In this document: piece by piece, positions 1 through 7,998 of the stretch
Layout of the letters: the number at the start of each line of letters is the position of its first letter
Numbering within the stretch: the first letter of the stretch is position 1
Origin: Humibacter ginsenosidimutans
GTDB taxonomy: Bacteria; Actinomycetota; Actinomycetes; Actinomycetales; Microbacteriaceae
NCBI RefSeq assembly: GCF_007859675.1
Contig: NZ_CP042305.1
Location: 3,038,001-3,102,000, forward strand
Reading direction: 5' to 3'
Length of the DNA: 64,000 bases
The notes under the pieces: generated by a model
Databases searched by the model: none
The model's input: the letters and a program-made list of their open reading frames with translations, nothing else
What the model was told of the DNA's origin: nothing
Program-made: the position numbers and the translations under genes

Positions 1-1251
1 CGAGTCGACAGGTCCGAACTCGGTCGGACGCTCGCGGTCGGCGTACTTGAGCACGTCGGGAATGACGAATCCGACGATGCCGTCGTGGTGCCCCTGCTCG
101 AGGTCGAGGTCGACGAGCCAGTCGGAGAGGAACGAGTCCACGTCGAAGAGGAAGGCGGCCGTCGGCGCGAAGGCGGCGATGTCGCCCGTCCAGCCGAGCC
201 GCTCGTCGCGCTGCGGGCAGTCGGTCGGCACGTCGACGAAGTTGCCGCGCATGCCCCACACCACGTTCTGGTGGAACTGGTTGAGCAGCGGGTCGGAGGT
301 GGTCATCGTGCCGGTACGGGGAAGGTCGGAGCCGATCACGATCGCCGTGACGGCCGCCGGATCGAACTCGCCCGGCCATCCGCTGACCTCGGCGTAGCGG
401 AATCCGTGGAACGTGAAGGTCGGCTCGAACTCATCGTCACCGCCGCTGAGGATGAACCGGTCCGTCGCCTCCGCGGACCGCAGAGGGCGGGTGCCCAGCT
501 CTCCGTGTTCGAGCACCTCGGCGTGACGCATCGTGATCTCGGTGCCCGCCGGTCCCTGCACGCGCACGCGCAGCCATCCCACCAGGTTCTGGCCGAAGTC
601 GAGAAGCGTCTTGCCGCTGGGCGACGTGATGACCTCGGCGACGTCGAGCGTGTTCCACCGTGTGACTCCCGGGCCCAGGTAGGGCGCGAGCGTCGTCGTG
701 TCGAAGTCGACGGCGTGCACGCCCGTCCAGCCGTCTCCGGCGAATCCCGGATGCTTCCAAGCGTCGTCTTTCAGACGTGCGTCGATCGTCTCCCCGTCGT
801 AGAGGTCGTTCGCGAGCACGGCGCTCGGGCCGCTCGTCCAGTTCTCGTCGGTGGCGATCACCTGCCGGGATCCGTCGGTGAACTCGATCTCGAGCTGTGC
901 GAAACCGGCCAGCTCGGAGCCGTAGAACCAGCCCCTGCCCGTCCAGCCGAGGCGGCCGCCGAACCAGCCCTTGCCGAGAGCGATGCCGAGTACCGTGTGC
1001 TCGTCGATGAAGTCGGTGACGTCGTAGCTCGCGTAGCGGAGCCGCCATTCGTAGCTGCTCCAACCGGGCGTCAGCACGTCGTCGGACGCGGCGCGGCCGT
1101 TGAGCCACGCCTCGGCGATGCCGTGGGCGGTGAGCTTGAGGGTGGCGCGGGACACGGGCGCATGGCCGTTCTCGAGGGTGAACTCGGTGCGGAGCAGCGG
1201 GGCTCCGTCGAAGGCCGAGTCGGGGGCGATCATCTGGGCGTGCCACGTCAT
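1..1251 (-). CDS. alpha-L-rhamnosidase, GH78 (N-terminal part, cut by window edge)
   Basis: Releases terminal L-rhamnose from plant polysaccharides such as rhamnogalacturonan or from glycosides. The reading frame is open from the ATG at 1251 down to base 1, 417 codons without a stop, so the C-terminal half lies outside the window. The N-terminal 240 residues are the beta-sandwich domains typical of bacterial rhamnosidases (LGKGWFGGRLGWTGRGWFYG-type segment, then LDFGQNLVGWLRV and FTFHGFRYAEVSG). The (alpha/alpha)6 catalytic domain starts with the family signature DVPTDCPQRDERLGWTGD near residue 350, which includes the acid residues of the active site. No signal peptide is visible, so a cytoplasmic enzyme acting on imported oligosaccharides is likely. 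A LacI-type operator sits about 25 bp upstream, and an AGGAG lies 12 nt before the start. Divergent-side neighbours are sugar-acid catabolic genes. Confidence 0.9.
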   Translation of the reverse strand, partial: MTWHAQMIAPDSAFDGAPLLRTEFTLENGHAPVSRATLKLTAHGIAEAWLNGRAASDDVLTPGWSSYEWRLRYASYDVTDFIDEHTVLGIALGKGWFGGRLGWTGRGWFYGSELAGFAQLEIEFTDGSRQVIATDENWTSGPSAVLANDLYDGETIDARLKDDAWKHPGFAGDGWTGVHAVDFDTTTLAPYLGPGVTRWNTLDVAEVITSPSGKTLLDFGQNLVGWLRVRVQGPAGTEITMRHAEVLEHGELGTRPLRSAEATDRFILSGGDDEFEPTFTFHGFRYAEVSGWPGEFDPAAVTAIVIGSDLPRTGTMTTSDPLLNQFHQNVVWGMRGNFVDVPTDCPQRDERLGWTGDIAAFAPTAAFLFDVDSFLSDWLVDLDLEQGHHDGIVGFVIPDVLKYADRERPTEFGPVDS

Positions 1252-1276
1252 TGTGCGTTCGTTCTCCTGGACCGAA

Positions 1277-1292
1277 ATTGAAACGCTTCAAT
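1277..1292. promoter_or_regulatory. LacI-family operator upstream of the rhamnosidase
   Basis: ATTGAAACGCTTCAAT is a near-perfect palindrome with the central CG typical of LacI/GalR-family sites. It lies 25 bp upstream of the GH78 start, where it would block the promoter. A second TTTCAACTGAA half-like stretch follows at 1300-1310. The sequence differs from the operator at 2449-2464, so a different LacI-type protein may bind here (inference). Confidence 0.6.
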
Positions 1293-1419
1293 CAAAGCAT
1301 TTCAACTGAAGCTATGTGTTGGGCACTCGTGTGTCAAGGCATCGTTGTGACGATTCAATCCCGTGTTGCCCCGGGCGGGGAAGGGCCGGTGAGTGCGAGG
1401 CGAGTCCATGTCGCGGAGC

Positions 1420-2433
1420 TCATCGCTGCAGCGCATCGCCCGTGCTGCCGCGCACGGTGATCACGGGCTCGAACGAGACGTCCTCGTCGGGAGCTCGCCC
1501 TGCGAGCAGGGCGAGCAGGCGGTCCGCTGCCTGAGTTCCGAGGGCTTCGACCGGCACCGACGCGGTGGTGAGCGGCGGGGTCGTGTAGGCGGCGAACGGG
1601 ATGTCGTCGAAACCGGTCACCGAGACATCCTGGGGCACCCGAACGCCGCGCTCGCTCAGAGCGCTCAGCAGCCCCATGGCCACGAGGTCGTTGAACGCGA
1701 GCACCGCGGTGGCCTCGGATGCCTGCACTCCGTCGGCAGCGCCGTGCCCGGCCGCGAAGTCCACGCCGCCAGGCACTTCCCGAACCGTCACCTCCGGATG
1801 GTCGTCGACGAACGCGCGGATGCCGGCGCGGCGAGCAGCGTCGGACTCGGCTGCACTGGCACCGGAGACGTAGGAGATGGTCCGATGGCCGAGCTCCGTG
1901 AGGTGAGCGAGCAGCTGGAGGATGCCCGACCGGTAGTCCACCGAGACCGATGGTGCGGCATCCGACGATCGGTTGACGAGCACGGCGGGTCGCAGCGCGG
2001 GCAGCAGCCGCGCGAGCGTCTCGTCGGACATGCGCGGCGCGCAGAGCACGATCCCGTCGCATCGGCGACGCGCAGCCATGGCGAGCTCGGGCTCCTCGTC
2101 GGCGCTCTCGAACGAGTCGGCCACCAGCACGTGGTACCCGGCTCGAGAGGCGGTCGACGTCAGTCCGCGCAACACGGCCTGGAACACGGGATTCCCGAGG
2201 TCGGGAACGACGACGGCGATGGTCTGCGTCGCGCCGAGCACCAGACTTCGCGCCAGGGGGCTCGCGGCGTAGCCGAGTGCGAGTGCCGCCTCGTGCACGC
2301 GGTCGGCCATGGCGCTGTCGACCGTCGTGCTTCCGTTGAGCACGCGAGACACCGTGGAGAGGGAGACGCCGGCTCGCGCTGCAACGTCGGAGATGCGGGG
2401 CGGCTTCGTGGCAGGAATCTGCGAACGGGTCAT
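1420..2433 (-). CDS. LacI-family transcriptional regulator
   Basis: A 337-residue repressor with the classical LacI layout: an N-terminal helix-turn-helix (ISDVAARAGVSLSTVSRVLN, residues about 12-31), a hinge helix with the A-x-x-LA pattern, and a periplasmic-binding-protein-like effector domain. The start at 2433 is the methionine immediately before TRSQIPATKPP; longer in-frame extensions run into non-coding-looking upstream sequence. It is divergent from the SDR/aldolase/enolase operon, and the perfect palindrome at 2449-2464 sits between them, so autoregulation plus control of that operon is the natural reading. The ligand is unknown, probably a uronate, aldarate or rhamnose-related sugar (inference from neighbours). 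Confidence 0.9.
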   Translation of the reverse strand: MTRSQIPATKPPRISDVAARAGVSLSTVSRVLNGSTTVDSAMADRVHEAALALGYAASPLARSLVLGATQTIAVVVPDLGNPVFQAVLRGLTSTASRAGYHVLVADSFESADEEPELAMAARRRCDGIVLCAPRMSDETLARLLPALRPAVLVNRSSDAAPSVSVDYRSGILQLLAHLTELGHRTISYVSGASAAESDAARRAGIRAFVDDHPEVTVREVPGGVDFAAGHGAADGVQASEATAVLAFNDLVAMGLLSALSERGVRVPQDVSVTGFDDIPFAAYTTPPLTTASVPVEALGTQAADRLLALLAGRAPDEDVSFEPVITVRGSTGDALQR

Positions 2434-2448
2434 CGTCGGGTACAGTAG

Positions 2449-2464
2449 CAGAAAACGTTTTCTG
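2449..2464. promoter_or_regulatory. perfect 16-bp LacI-type operator
   Basis: CAGAAAACGTTTTCTG is its own reverse complement and has the central ACGT of LacI-family operators. It lies 16 bp upstream of the lacI-type start (2433) in the divergent intergenic region leading to the SDR operon at 2642. It is the likely binding site of the adjacent repressor. Confidence 0.75.
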
Positions 2465-2641
2465 GACGCTTGCCGCCGCGAATGGACTCTGTTCGCGCGG
2501 ATTTCCTGTCGCATCCGGCCCTCATGCTTCGCCCATGGGGGCCCGTCGCGACGGGAAATCGGAGGAGGAATTCCACGTGTCCACTGCATGCCCCGGCCTG
2601 ATCGCGACGCAGTTGCAGGCACGGGGGAAAGGAGCCGGCCA

Positions 2642-3565
2642 GTGAGTCGCATCCTCGTCACGGGCAGCTCCGGCCGCCTCGGGCGCAGTGTCATCGCCGT
2701 GCTGGCCGACGCCGGCCACGAGCTCGTCGAAGTCGATGTCGCGGTCGCCGAGGAAGAGGTCAGACGGCACACGCAGCGGATCGCCGCAGACCTGACCGAC
2801 GCGGCCGTGGCATCCGACGTCATCGCAGGCGCGCGCGCGGATGCCGTCATCCACCTCGCCGCGATCGCCGTGCCGTTCAGCGCGCCCGAGCAGCACATTC
2901 TGCGCACGAACGCGACGCTCGCGTACAACGTGATGCAGGCCGCGGTCGACGCCGGCGTGCGCAAGGTGGTGACGGCATCCTCTCCGACGGTCTTCGGCTA
3001 CGGAGCTCCAGCAGGCTGGGTGCCGGAACGGCTGCCGCTCGACGAAGACGTGCAACCCCGGCCGTGGAATGCGTACGCGCTGTCGAAGCTCATCGCAGAG
3101 CGCACCATGCAGATGTTCGCGGCGCAGAAAGGCGATGCCGTGCGGCTCGCGGCGTTCCGCCCGTGCTACGTGATCGCGCCGGAGGAGTGGCAGGGCGTGC
3201 CGACGCAGCAGGGCCACACGGTGTTCGAGCGGCTGCACGATCCGGCGCTCGCCGCGCCCGCGCTCTTCAACTACGTGGACGCCCGCGACGTCGGGCGCTT
3301 TCTCGACACCCTGCTGGCGTCACTCGACGACATTCCCAACGCGCAGACCTTCATCGTGGGGGCGGCGGATGCCCTGGCCCGCCGCCCGCTCGCGGAGCTC
3401 ATGCCGGAGTACTGGGCGCAGACCGGACGACTCGCCGAGGGTCTCACCGGAAGGGCGCCCGCCTTCTCCATCGAGAAGGCGTGCAGGCTGCTCGGCTGGG
3501 AGCCGCAGCACGACTGGCGCAGCGAACTGGGCGAGCAGACAGACCAAGCAAGGAGCGTGAGATGA
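2642..3565 (+). CDS. NAD-dependent epimerase/dehydratase (extended SDR; possible uronate dehydrogenase)
   Basis: A 307-residue Rossmann oxidoreductase starting at GTG (SRILVTGSSGRLG gives the TGxxGxxG dinucleotide site). The catalytic YxxxK is YALSK near residue 148, with an upstream Ser in ASSPTVFGYG. The length suits an extended SDR acting on a sugar or nucleotide sugar. It is the first gene of a three-gene operon: its stop overlaps the next start in ATGA at 3562-3565. With a 5-dehydro-4-deoxyglucarate dehydratase-like aldolase and a mandelate-racemase-type dehydratase downstream, the best guess is oxidation of a uronic acid (or aldose) to its lactone/acid. A sugar-nucleotide epimerase cannot be excluded from sequence alone. 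Confidence 0.8.
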   Translation: MSRILVTGSSGRLGRSVIAVLADAGHELVEVDVAVAEEEVRRHTQRIAADLTDAAVASDVIAGARADAVIHLAAIAVPFSAPEQHILRTNATLAYNVMQAAVDAGVRKVVTASSPTVFGYGAPAGWVPERLPLDEDVQPRPWNAYALSKLIAERTMQMFAAQKGDAVRLAAFRPCYVIAPEEWQGVPTQQGHTVFERLHDPALAAPALFNYVDARDVGRFLDTLLASLDDIPNAQTFIVGAADALARRPLAELMPEYWAQTGRLAEGLTGRAPAFSIEKACRLLGWEPQHDWRSELGEQTDQARSVR

Positions 3566-4470
3566 GATTCGACGGTGTGCTGTTCTTTCCCGTGACGGCG
3601 TACGCGGCAGACGGCTCGGTGGATGCCGCGCTGACGGCCGAACACGTGGCATCCCGGCTGCCGCACGCGCCTGGCGGCGTGTTCCCCGCATGCGGAACCG
3701 GCGAGTTCCACGCGCTGAGCGCCTCCGAGGTCGGCGAGGTCGTGAAGGCGACCGTCGAGACCGTGAACGGCGCGGTGCCGGTGGTCTCGGGCGCGGGCGG
3801 TCCGCTCGGGCACGCGATCGAGTGCGCGAAGCGTGCGGCGGATGCCGGCGCCGACGCCCTGCTCGTGCTCCCGCCGTACCTCGTGGCAGGGCCCGTGTCG
3901 GGAACCGCGGCGTACGTCGAGGCGCTGCTGGCGGCATCCGACCTGCCGGCCATCGTCTACCACCGCGGGTCGGCGCAACTGAACGAGGATGCCGCCACCC
4001 GGCTCGCGCAGAACCCTCGCGTCATCGGCTTCAAAGACGGCGTCGGCGACCTGGGCGTGGCGCAGCAGCTCGTGCGCGCCGCTGCCGCGACGGATCGCGA
4101 CGACCTGACGTTCTTCAACGGGCTGCCGACCGCGGAGCTCACGCAACAGGCGTACCGGGCGATCGGGGTTCCGCTCTACTCGTCGGCGGCCTTCGCGATG
4201 GCACCCCGTGTGGCGAAGGCGTTCTACGAGGCGTACGCGTCGGGCGACGACGCGCGGCGCATCGAGATCCTCGACGCGTTCTATCTGCCGCTCGTTCGGC
4301 TGCGCGACGAGACTCCGGGCTTCGCGGTCTCGCTGGTGAAGGCCGGCGTGCGACTCGATGGACTGCCCGTCGGTGGCGTGCGTCCCCCGCTCGTCGACCC
4401 GACGCCGAGGCAGCTCGACGAGCTGACGCGCATCCTCGCCATCGGCGACGAGCTGGTCGGCGGGGCGTGA
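3562..4470 (+). CDS. 5-dehydro-4-deoxyglucarate dehydratase-like DHDPS-family enzyme
   Basis: A 302-residue class I aldolase-fold enzyme of the dihydrodipicolinate synthase family. The Schiff-base lysine is in VIGFKDGVGD (about residue 157) and the proton-relay tyrosine in IVYHRG (about residue 133); ACGTGEFHALS corresponds to the GTTGE-type substrate loop. The KDG and GTGEF signatures match 5-dehydro-4-deoxyglucarate dehydratase (EC 4.2.1.41), which decarboxylates and dehydrates the aldarate-derived keto-acid to 2,5-dioxopentanoate. It overlaps its neighbours on both sides (ATGA at 3562-3565, GTGA at 4467-4470) and has an AGGAG just upstream, indicating translational coupling in one catabolic operon. 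Confidence 0.85.
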   Translation: MRFDGVLFFPVTAYAADGSVDAALTAEHVASRLPHAPGGVFPACGTGEFHALSASEVGEVVKATVETVNGAVPVVSGAGGPLGHAIECAKRAADAGADALLVLPPYLVAGPVSGTAAYVEALLAASDLPAIVYHRGSAQLNEDAATRLAQNPRVIGFKDGVGDLGVAQQLVRAAAATDRDDLTFFNGLPTAELTQQAYRAIGVPLYSSAAFAMAPRVAKAFYEAYASGDDARRIEILDAFYLPLVRLRDETPGFAVSLVKAGVRLDGLPVGGVRPPLVDPTPRQLDELTRILAIGDELVGGA

Positions 4471-5573
4471 GCCCCTTCGACGTCGGTGCGTCGATCGGTG
4501 CCGTGCCCGGGCTCGGACGCATCACCACACTGCGAACCCGGCCGATCGATGTGCCCCTGATCCGGCCGTGGGGACCCGACGTGCTCGAGCATCACCTGAT
4601 CGAGGTGCTCGTCGACACGGAGTCGGGTGTGATCGGCCACGGGTTCAGCTGGACGCCGTCGATCGGCGCCGGTTCCGTGCGCGCCATGCTCGACCGCGAC
4701 ATCCACGACTTCGTCGTCGGCCGCGACGCCGACGCACGTGCGCTGTGGGCGCCTCTCTGGCGTCACCTGCACGAGGCCGGCTCCGGTGGGGTCACCACGA
4801 TCGCGATGGCCGGGCTCGACCTCGCGCTGTGGGATGCCGCGGGTCGCGCCGCGCAGAGGCCGGTCGCCGAGCTGATCGGGGCGAGGCGGGCATCCGTCGA
4901 GGTGTACGGGAGTGGTGTGAACCGGCACTACTCTCGCGACGAGCTCGTGGCGCAGGCGCAGCGGTGGGCGGATGCCGGGCACTCCCTGGTGAAGATGAAG
5001 GTCGGCGGGCGCCCCCTCGCCGAGGATCGCGAACGGGTCGCAGCCGTGCGAGCGACGATCGGTCCCGACGTGGAGCTCGCCATCGACGCCAACCAGCTCT
5101 GGACGCTGGAGGAGGCCGAGCGCGCCATCGGCGAGTTGAGCGAGTTCCGGCTGTGCTGGGTCGAGGAGCCCTTGCTGTCCGACGACCTGCTCGGTCATGC
5201 CGTGCTGCGCTCCCGCGTCGGCGTGCCGATCGCCATGGGCGAGAACCTGCACACCGCCCAGCGGTTCCGCGAGGCGACGGAACTGGGCGCTGCGGACATC
5301 CTGCAGCCCAACGCGATCCGGGTCGGCGGCATCACGCCGTACCTCGAGATCACGGCCGAGGCGGACGCCGCCGGCATGCCGGTGTATCCGCATCTGCTGC
5401 CCGACCTCTCCGGGCAGCTGGCCATGACGATGGCGCGGCCCACACCGATCGAGGACGTCGAGGATGCCTCGTTCGAGCGCCTCGGCATCCTCGCCGAACC
5501 CGCGCCACTGTCGATCGACGGCACGCTCGCCACGTCGCGCGAGCGGGTGGGCCTCGGCATCGTGTTCGCCTGA
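4467..5573 (+). CDS. mandelate racemase/muconate lactonizing enzyme family dehydratase
   Basis: A 368-residue enolase-superfamily protein with N-terminal capping domain and (beta/alpha)7beta barrel. Visible catalytic elements are K-x-K in SLVKMKVG, the metal ligands Asp in AIDANQ, Glu in WVEEPL and Glu in AMGENL, and a His in VYPHLLPD, which together place it in the mandelate-racemase subgroup (acid-sugar dehydratases, racemases). The GTG start overlaps the aldolase stop. In the context of an SDR and a keto-deoxyglucarate dehydratase it most likely dehydrates an aldarate or aldonate, or opens/isomerises its lactone; the exact substrate cannot be read from sequence. Confidence 0.85.
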   Translation: MSPFDVGASIGAVPGLGRITTLRTRPIDVPLIRPWGPDVLEHHLIEVLVDTESGVIGHGFSWTPSIGAGSVRAMLDRDIHDFVVGRDADARALWAPLWRHLHEAGSGGVTTIAMAGLDLALWDAAGRAAQRPVAELIGARRASVEVYGSGVNRHYSRDELVAQAQRWADAGHSLVKMKVGGRPLAEDRERVAAVRATIGPDVELAIDANQLWTLEEAERAIGELSEFRLCWVEEPLLSDDLLGHAVLRSRVGVPIAMGENLHTAQRFREATELGAADILQPNAIRVGGITPYLEITAEADAAGMPVYPHLLPDLSGQLAMTMARPTPIEDVEDASFERLGILAEPAPLSIDGTLATSRERVGLGIVFA

Positions 5574-5659
5574 CGCGTCACGTGTCCTCACCGGCCTACT
5601 CCCGAAAGTGGGGGTATCGCGGGCGCCGGGGTGCGTTCACGATGATGACGCCATGCCGC

Positions 5660-5675
5660 CGACGGTCGACCGTCG
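5660..5675. promoter_or_regulatory. 16-bp perfect palindrome upstream of MFS gene
   Basis: CGACGGTCGACCGTCG is a perfect palindrome 30 bp before the start of the DHA2-type transporter. Its position suits a repressor operator for the exporter, but no adjacent regulator of an obvious type is present, so this is a candidate only. Confidence 0.35.
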
Positions 5676-5705
5676 ACATGCAGTGGCGGTGCGGGGGTGC
5701 ACGGC

Positions 5706-7361
5706 ATGTCGAAATGGTGGCCGGTGGTCATTCTGGGCTGCGCGCAGTTCGTGATGGTGCTCGACAGCACGGTCATGAACGTGTCGATCTCGAAGGTCGT
5801 CTCCGACCTGCACACGACGGTCGCCGCGATGCAGACCGCGATCACGTTCTACACGCTGACCATGGCGGCGGTGATGCTGCTGGGGGCCAAGCTCGGCGAC
5901 GTGTGGGGCCGGCGCAGAACGCTGGTGATCGGCGCCATCGTGTACTCGATCGGCTCGCTCATGACAGGGCTCAGCCCGAACTTCGTGACGCTCTTCCTCG
6001 GCTGGTCGATCATCGAGGGGCTCGGGGCCGTGCTGGTCATCCCCGCGATCGCCGCACTGGTGGCCGACAACTATTCGGGCAGGCAGCGCGTCACGGCCTT
6101 CGCGGTGATCGGTGCGGTCTCCGGCGCCGCCGTGGCGGCAGGACCGCTGATCGGCGGCTACCTGACCACCTATCTCAGCTGGAGGTACGTCTTCATCGGC
6201 GAGACGGTGATCATGATCGCGGTGTTGCTCTTCGCGCGCGTGATCGCCGACTCCAGCCTTCCTGCGCGGCTCCGCATCGACGTCTGGAGTGTCTTGTCCT
6301 CGGCGGCCGGGCTGGTGTTGATCGTGTTCGGCATGCTGCAGTCGAAGACCTGGGGCTGGGTCGTTCCGAAGGTTCCGCTCACGATCGGCGGTGTGACGGT
6401 CGCTCCCTTCGGCCTGTCGCCCGTCCCGTTCCTCATCGCGGCGGGCATCGCCCTTCTCTGGCTCTTTCTGCGCAGGCAGCGCGGCCTCGCCGCAGTCGGG
6501 CGGCCGCCGCTGCTCGACGTGACCATGTTCTCCATCGCCAGACTGCGATCGGGGCTGAGCGTGCTCGGCGCGCAGTACGCAGTGACGGCCGGACTGTTCT
6601 TCATGGTGCCGGTGTACCTGCAGATGACACTGGGGCTGGACGCCCTGACCACGGGCATCCGCGTCTTCCCGCTGTCGATCGCGCTGATCGTCTTCTCCAT
6701 CGTGGGCACGGTGCTCACGCGGTTCTGGTCGCCGCGGCGCATCGTGCGCATCGGTCAGCTGGTGCTCGTGGCGAGCATCCTCGCCCTGCTTCCCTCGGTG
6801 TCGACCGACCTGAAGGCGGTCCCGTTCGGAATAGGGATGTTCTTCGCCGGCGCCGCGCTCGGCCTGCTCGCGTCGCAGCTGGGCAACGTCAACATGTCCA
6901 GTGTGTCGGAGGAGCGCTCGAGCGAGGTCGGCGGCCTGCAGGGCGTGTTCCAGAACCTGGGCTCGTCGTTCGGCACGGCGCTCATCGGCTCCATCCTGAT
7001 CGCCTCGCTCGGCTCGTCATTCGCCGGTGCGGTGTCGGCCAGCACGCTCCCCGACAGCGTCAAATCGACAGTGTTGCAGCAGACGCAGAACGGCGTCGCC
7101 ATCGTTCCGACACAGGCCGTTCCGCGCATCGCCGAGCAGGCGGGACTGTCTGGTGCTGAGGGAGACACCCTGCGCTCGCTGTACACGCACGCGCAACTCG
7201 GATCGTTGCAGACCGCGCTCTTCGCGCTCGCGGTCATCGCCGCGCTGGCGCTGTTCTTCTCGCGCAGCATCCCGAGCTCCGTACTCGGCGCCGCACCACG
7301 ATCGGGACCCGAGGCCGACGGTGCGAGTCCCGAACCGGCGGCGGACAAGCGCAGGCGATAG
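5706..7361 (+). CDS. MFS transporter, DHA2 (EmrB/QacA) drug-export family
   Basis: A 551-residue polytopic protein with about 14 predicted membrane segments. Motif C-like and motif A elements are visible: VLDSTVMNVS in segment 1, LGAKLGDVWGRRR between segments 2 and 3, and AAGPLIGGYL in segment 5. This family exports drugs or toxic compounds by proton antiport in the cytoplasmic membrane. ATG 5706 is preferred because GGGGG sits 8 nt upstream; an in-frame GTG at 5697 overlaps that run. The C-terminus is a hydrophilic Pro/Ala/Arg tail. It is separated from the catabolic operon by 130 bp with its own palindrome, so it is probably a separate unit. Confidence 0.85.
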   Translation: MSKWWPVVILGCAQFVMVLDSTVMNVSISKVVSDLHTTVAAMQTAITFYTLTMAAVMLLGAKLGDVWGRRRTLVIGAIVYSIGSLMTGLSPNFVTLFLGWSIIEGLGAVLVIPAIAALVADNYSGRQRVTAFAVIGAVSGAAVAAGPLIGGYLTTYLSWRYVFIGETVIMIAVLLFARVIADSSLPARLRIDVWSVLSSAAGLVLIVFGMLQSKTWGWVVPKVPLTIGGVTVAPFGLSPVPFLIAAGIALLWLFLRRQRGLAAVGRPPLLDVTMFSIARLRSGLSVLGAQYAVTAGLFFMVPVYLQMTLGLDALTTGIRVFPLSIALIVFSIVGTVLTRFWSPRRIVRIGQLVLVASILALLPSVSTDLKAVPFGIGMFFAGAALGLLASQLGNVNMSSVSEERSSEVGGLQGVFQNLGSSFGTALIGSILIASLGSSFAGAVSASTLPDSVKSTVLQQTQNGVAIVPTQAVPRIAEQAGLSGAEGDTLRSLYTHAQLGSLQTALFALAVIAALALFFSRSIPSSVLGAAPRSGPEADGASPEPAADKRRR

Positions 7362-7422
7362 GCCGACCGAGGCTCGCCTTGGGCCGCGGTCGTTCCTCTC
7401 ACCGGGCGGCTACGGTGGCCGC

Positions 7423-7899
7423 ATGGCGCAGAACGACTGGCAGGCGCGCGTGGACGCGTTCTGGAACGACTTCGACGACAGCGATCCCGAGCGGATGCTC
7501 TCGCTCATGCGTGGGCTCGTCGACGAGCGCGACGCCGACGACCCGGTCGCGCTCGCCGAATGGGGCGGCGTGCACGACGCGCTGGGGCTCGAAGAGGATG
7601 CCGTCGGCCCCTATCGCAGCGCACTCGCCGCGGGACTCGAGCCCGAGCTCGAACACCAGGTGATGCTGCAGCTGGCGAGCACGCTGCGCAATCTCGGCGA
7701 ACACGCGGAGGCGCTCGACCTCCTCGAGCGGCTCGACGCTCCGGAGCTGGGGGATGCGCCGGCGGTGTTCCGCGCCCTCACGCTGCACAGCGCCGGCCGT
7801 GCGGACGAGGCTCTCAGCGTGGCCCTGACGGCGCTGGCGGCGCACCTTCCGCGCTACGGTCGAGCGGCGGCCGCCTACGCGGCAGACCTCATGGCGTAA
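7423..7899 (+). CDS. tetratricopeptide-repeat protein
   Basis: A 158-residue acidic, soluble, all-helical protein. Residues about 45-130 form TPR-like helical hairpins (EWGGVHDALGLEEDAVGPYR, MLQLASTLRNLGEHAEALDL, LHSAGRADEALSVALTALA), matching the small TPR_5-type proteins of actinobacteria; these are protein-interaction scaffolds. ATG 7423 is preceded exactly 6 nt upstream by TACGGT (7411-7416), so a leaderless transcript is likely. No catalytic motif is visible and the partner is unknown. Confidence 0.75.
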   Translation: MAQNDWQARVDAFWNDFDDSDPERMLSLMRGLVDERDADDPVALAEWGGVHDALGLEEDAVGPYRSALAAGLEPELEHQVMLQLASTLRNLGEHAEALDLLERLDAPELGDAPAVFRALTLHSAGRADEALSVALTALAAHLPRYGRAAAAYAADLMA

Positions 7900-7998
7900 G
7901 CGGCGCCGTCGGCCGCGCTGTCGGAATGCGCAGCCGCCATTCGACGTCAGCATGTCCCCGTCCCTCACAACGGGGCAGAGCTCTCGTCGGGAGGCATC

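Noticed and set aside
85..1281. 398-codon open frame antisense to the rhamnosidase
   Set aside because: Composition is Arg/Val/Glu-rich without domains; the opposite strand is an unmistakable GH78 protein. A product of high GC.
4568..7159. 863-codon rightward open frame crossing the enolase-family and MFS genes
   Set aside because: Extremely Arg-rich, crosses gene boundaries, while the other frames carry intact enolase and MFS motifs.
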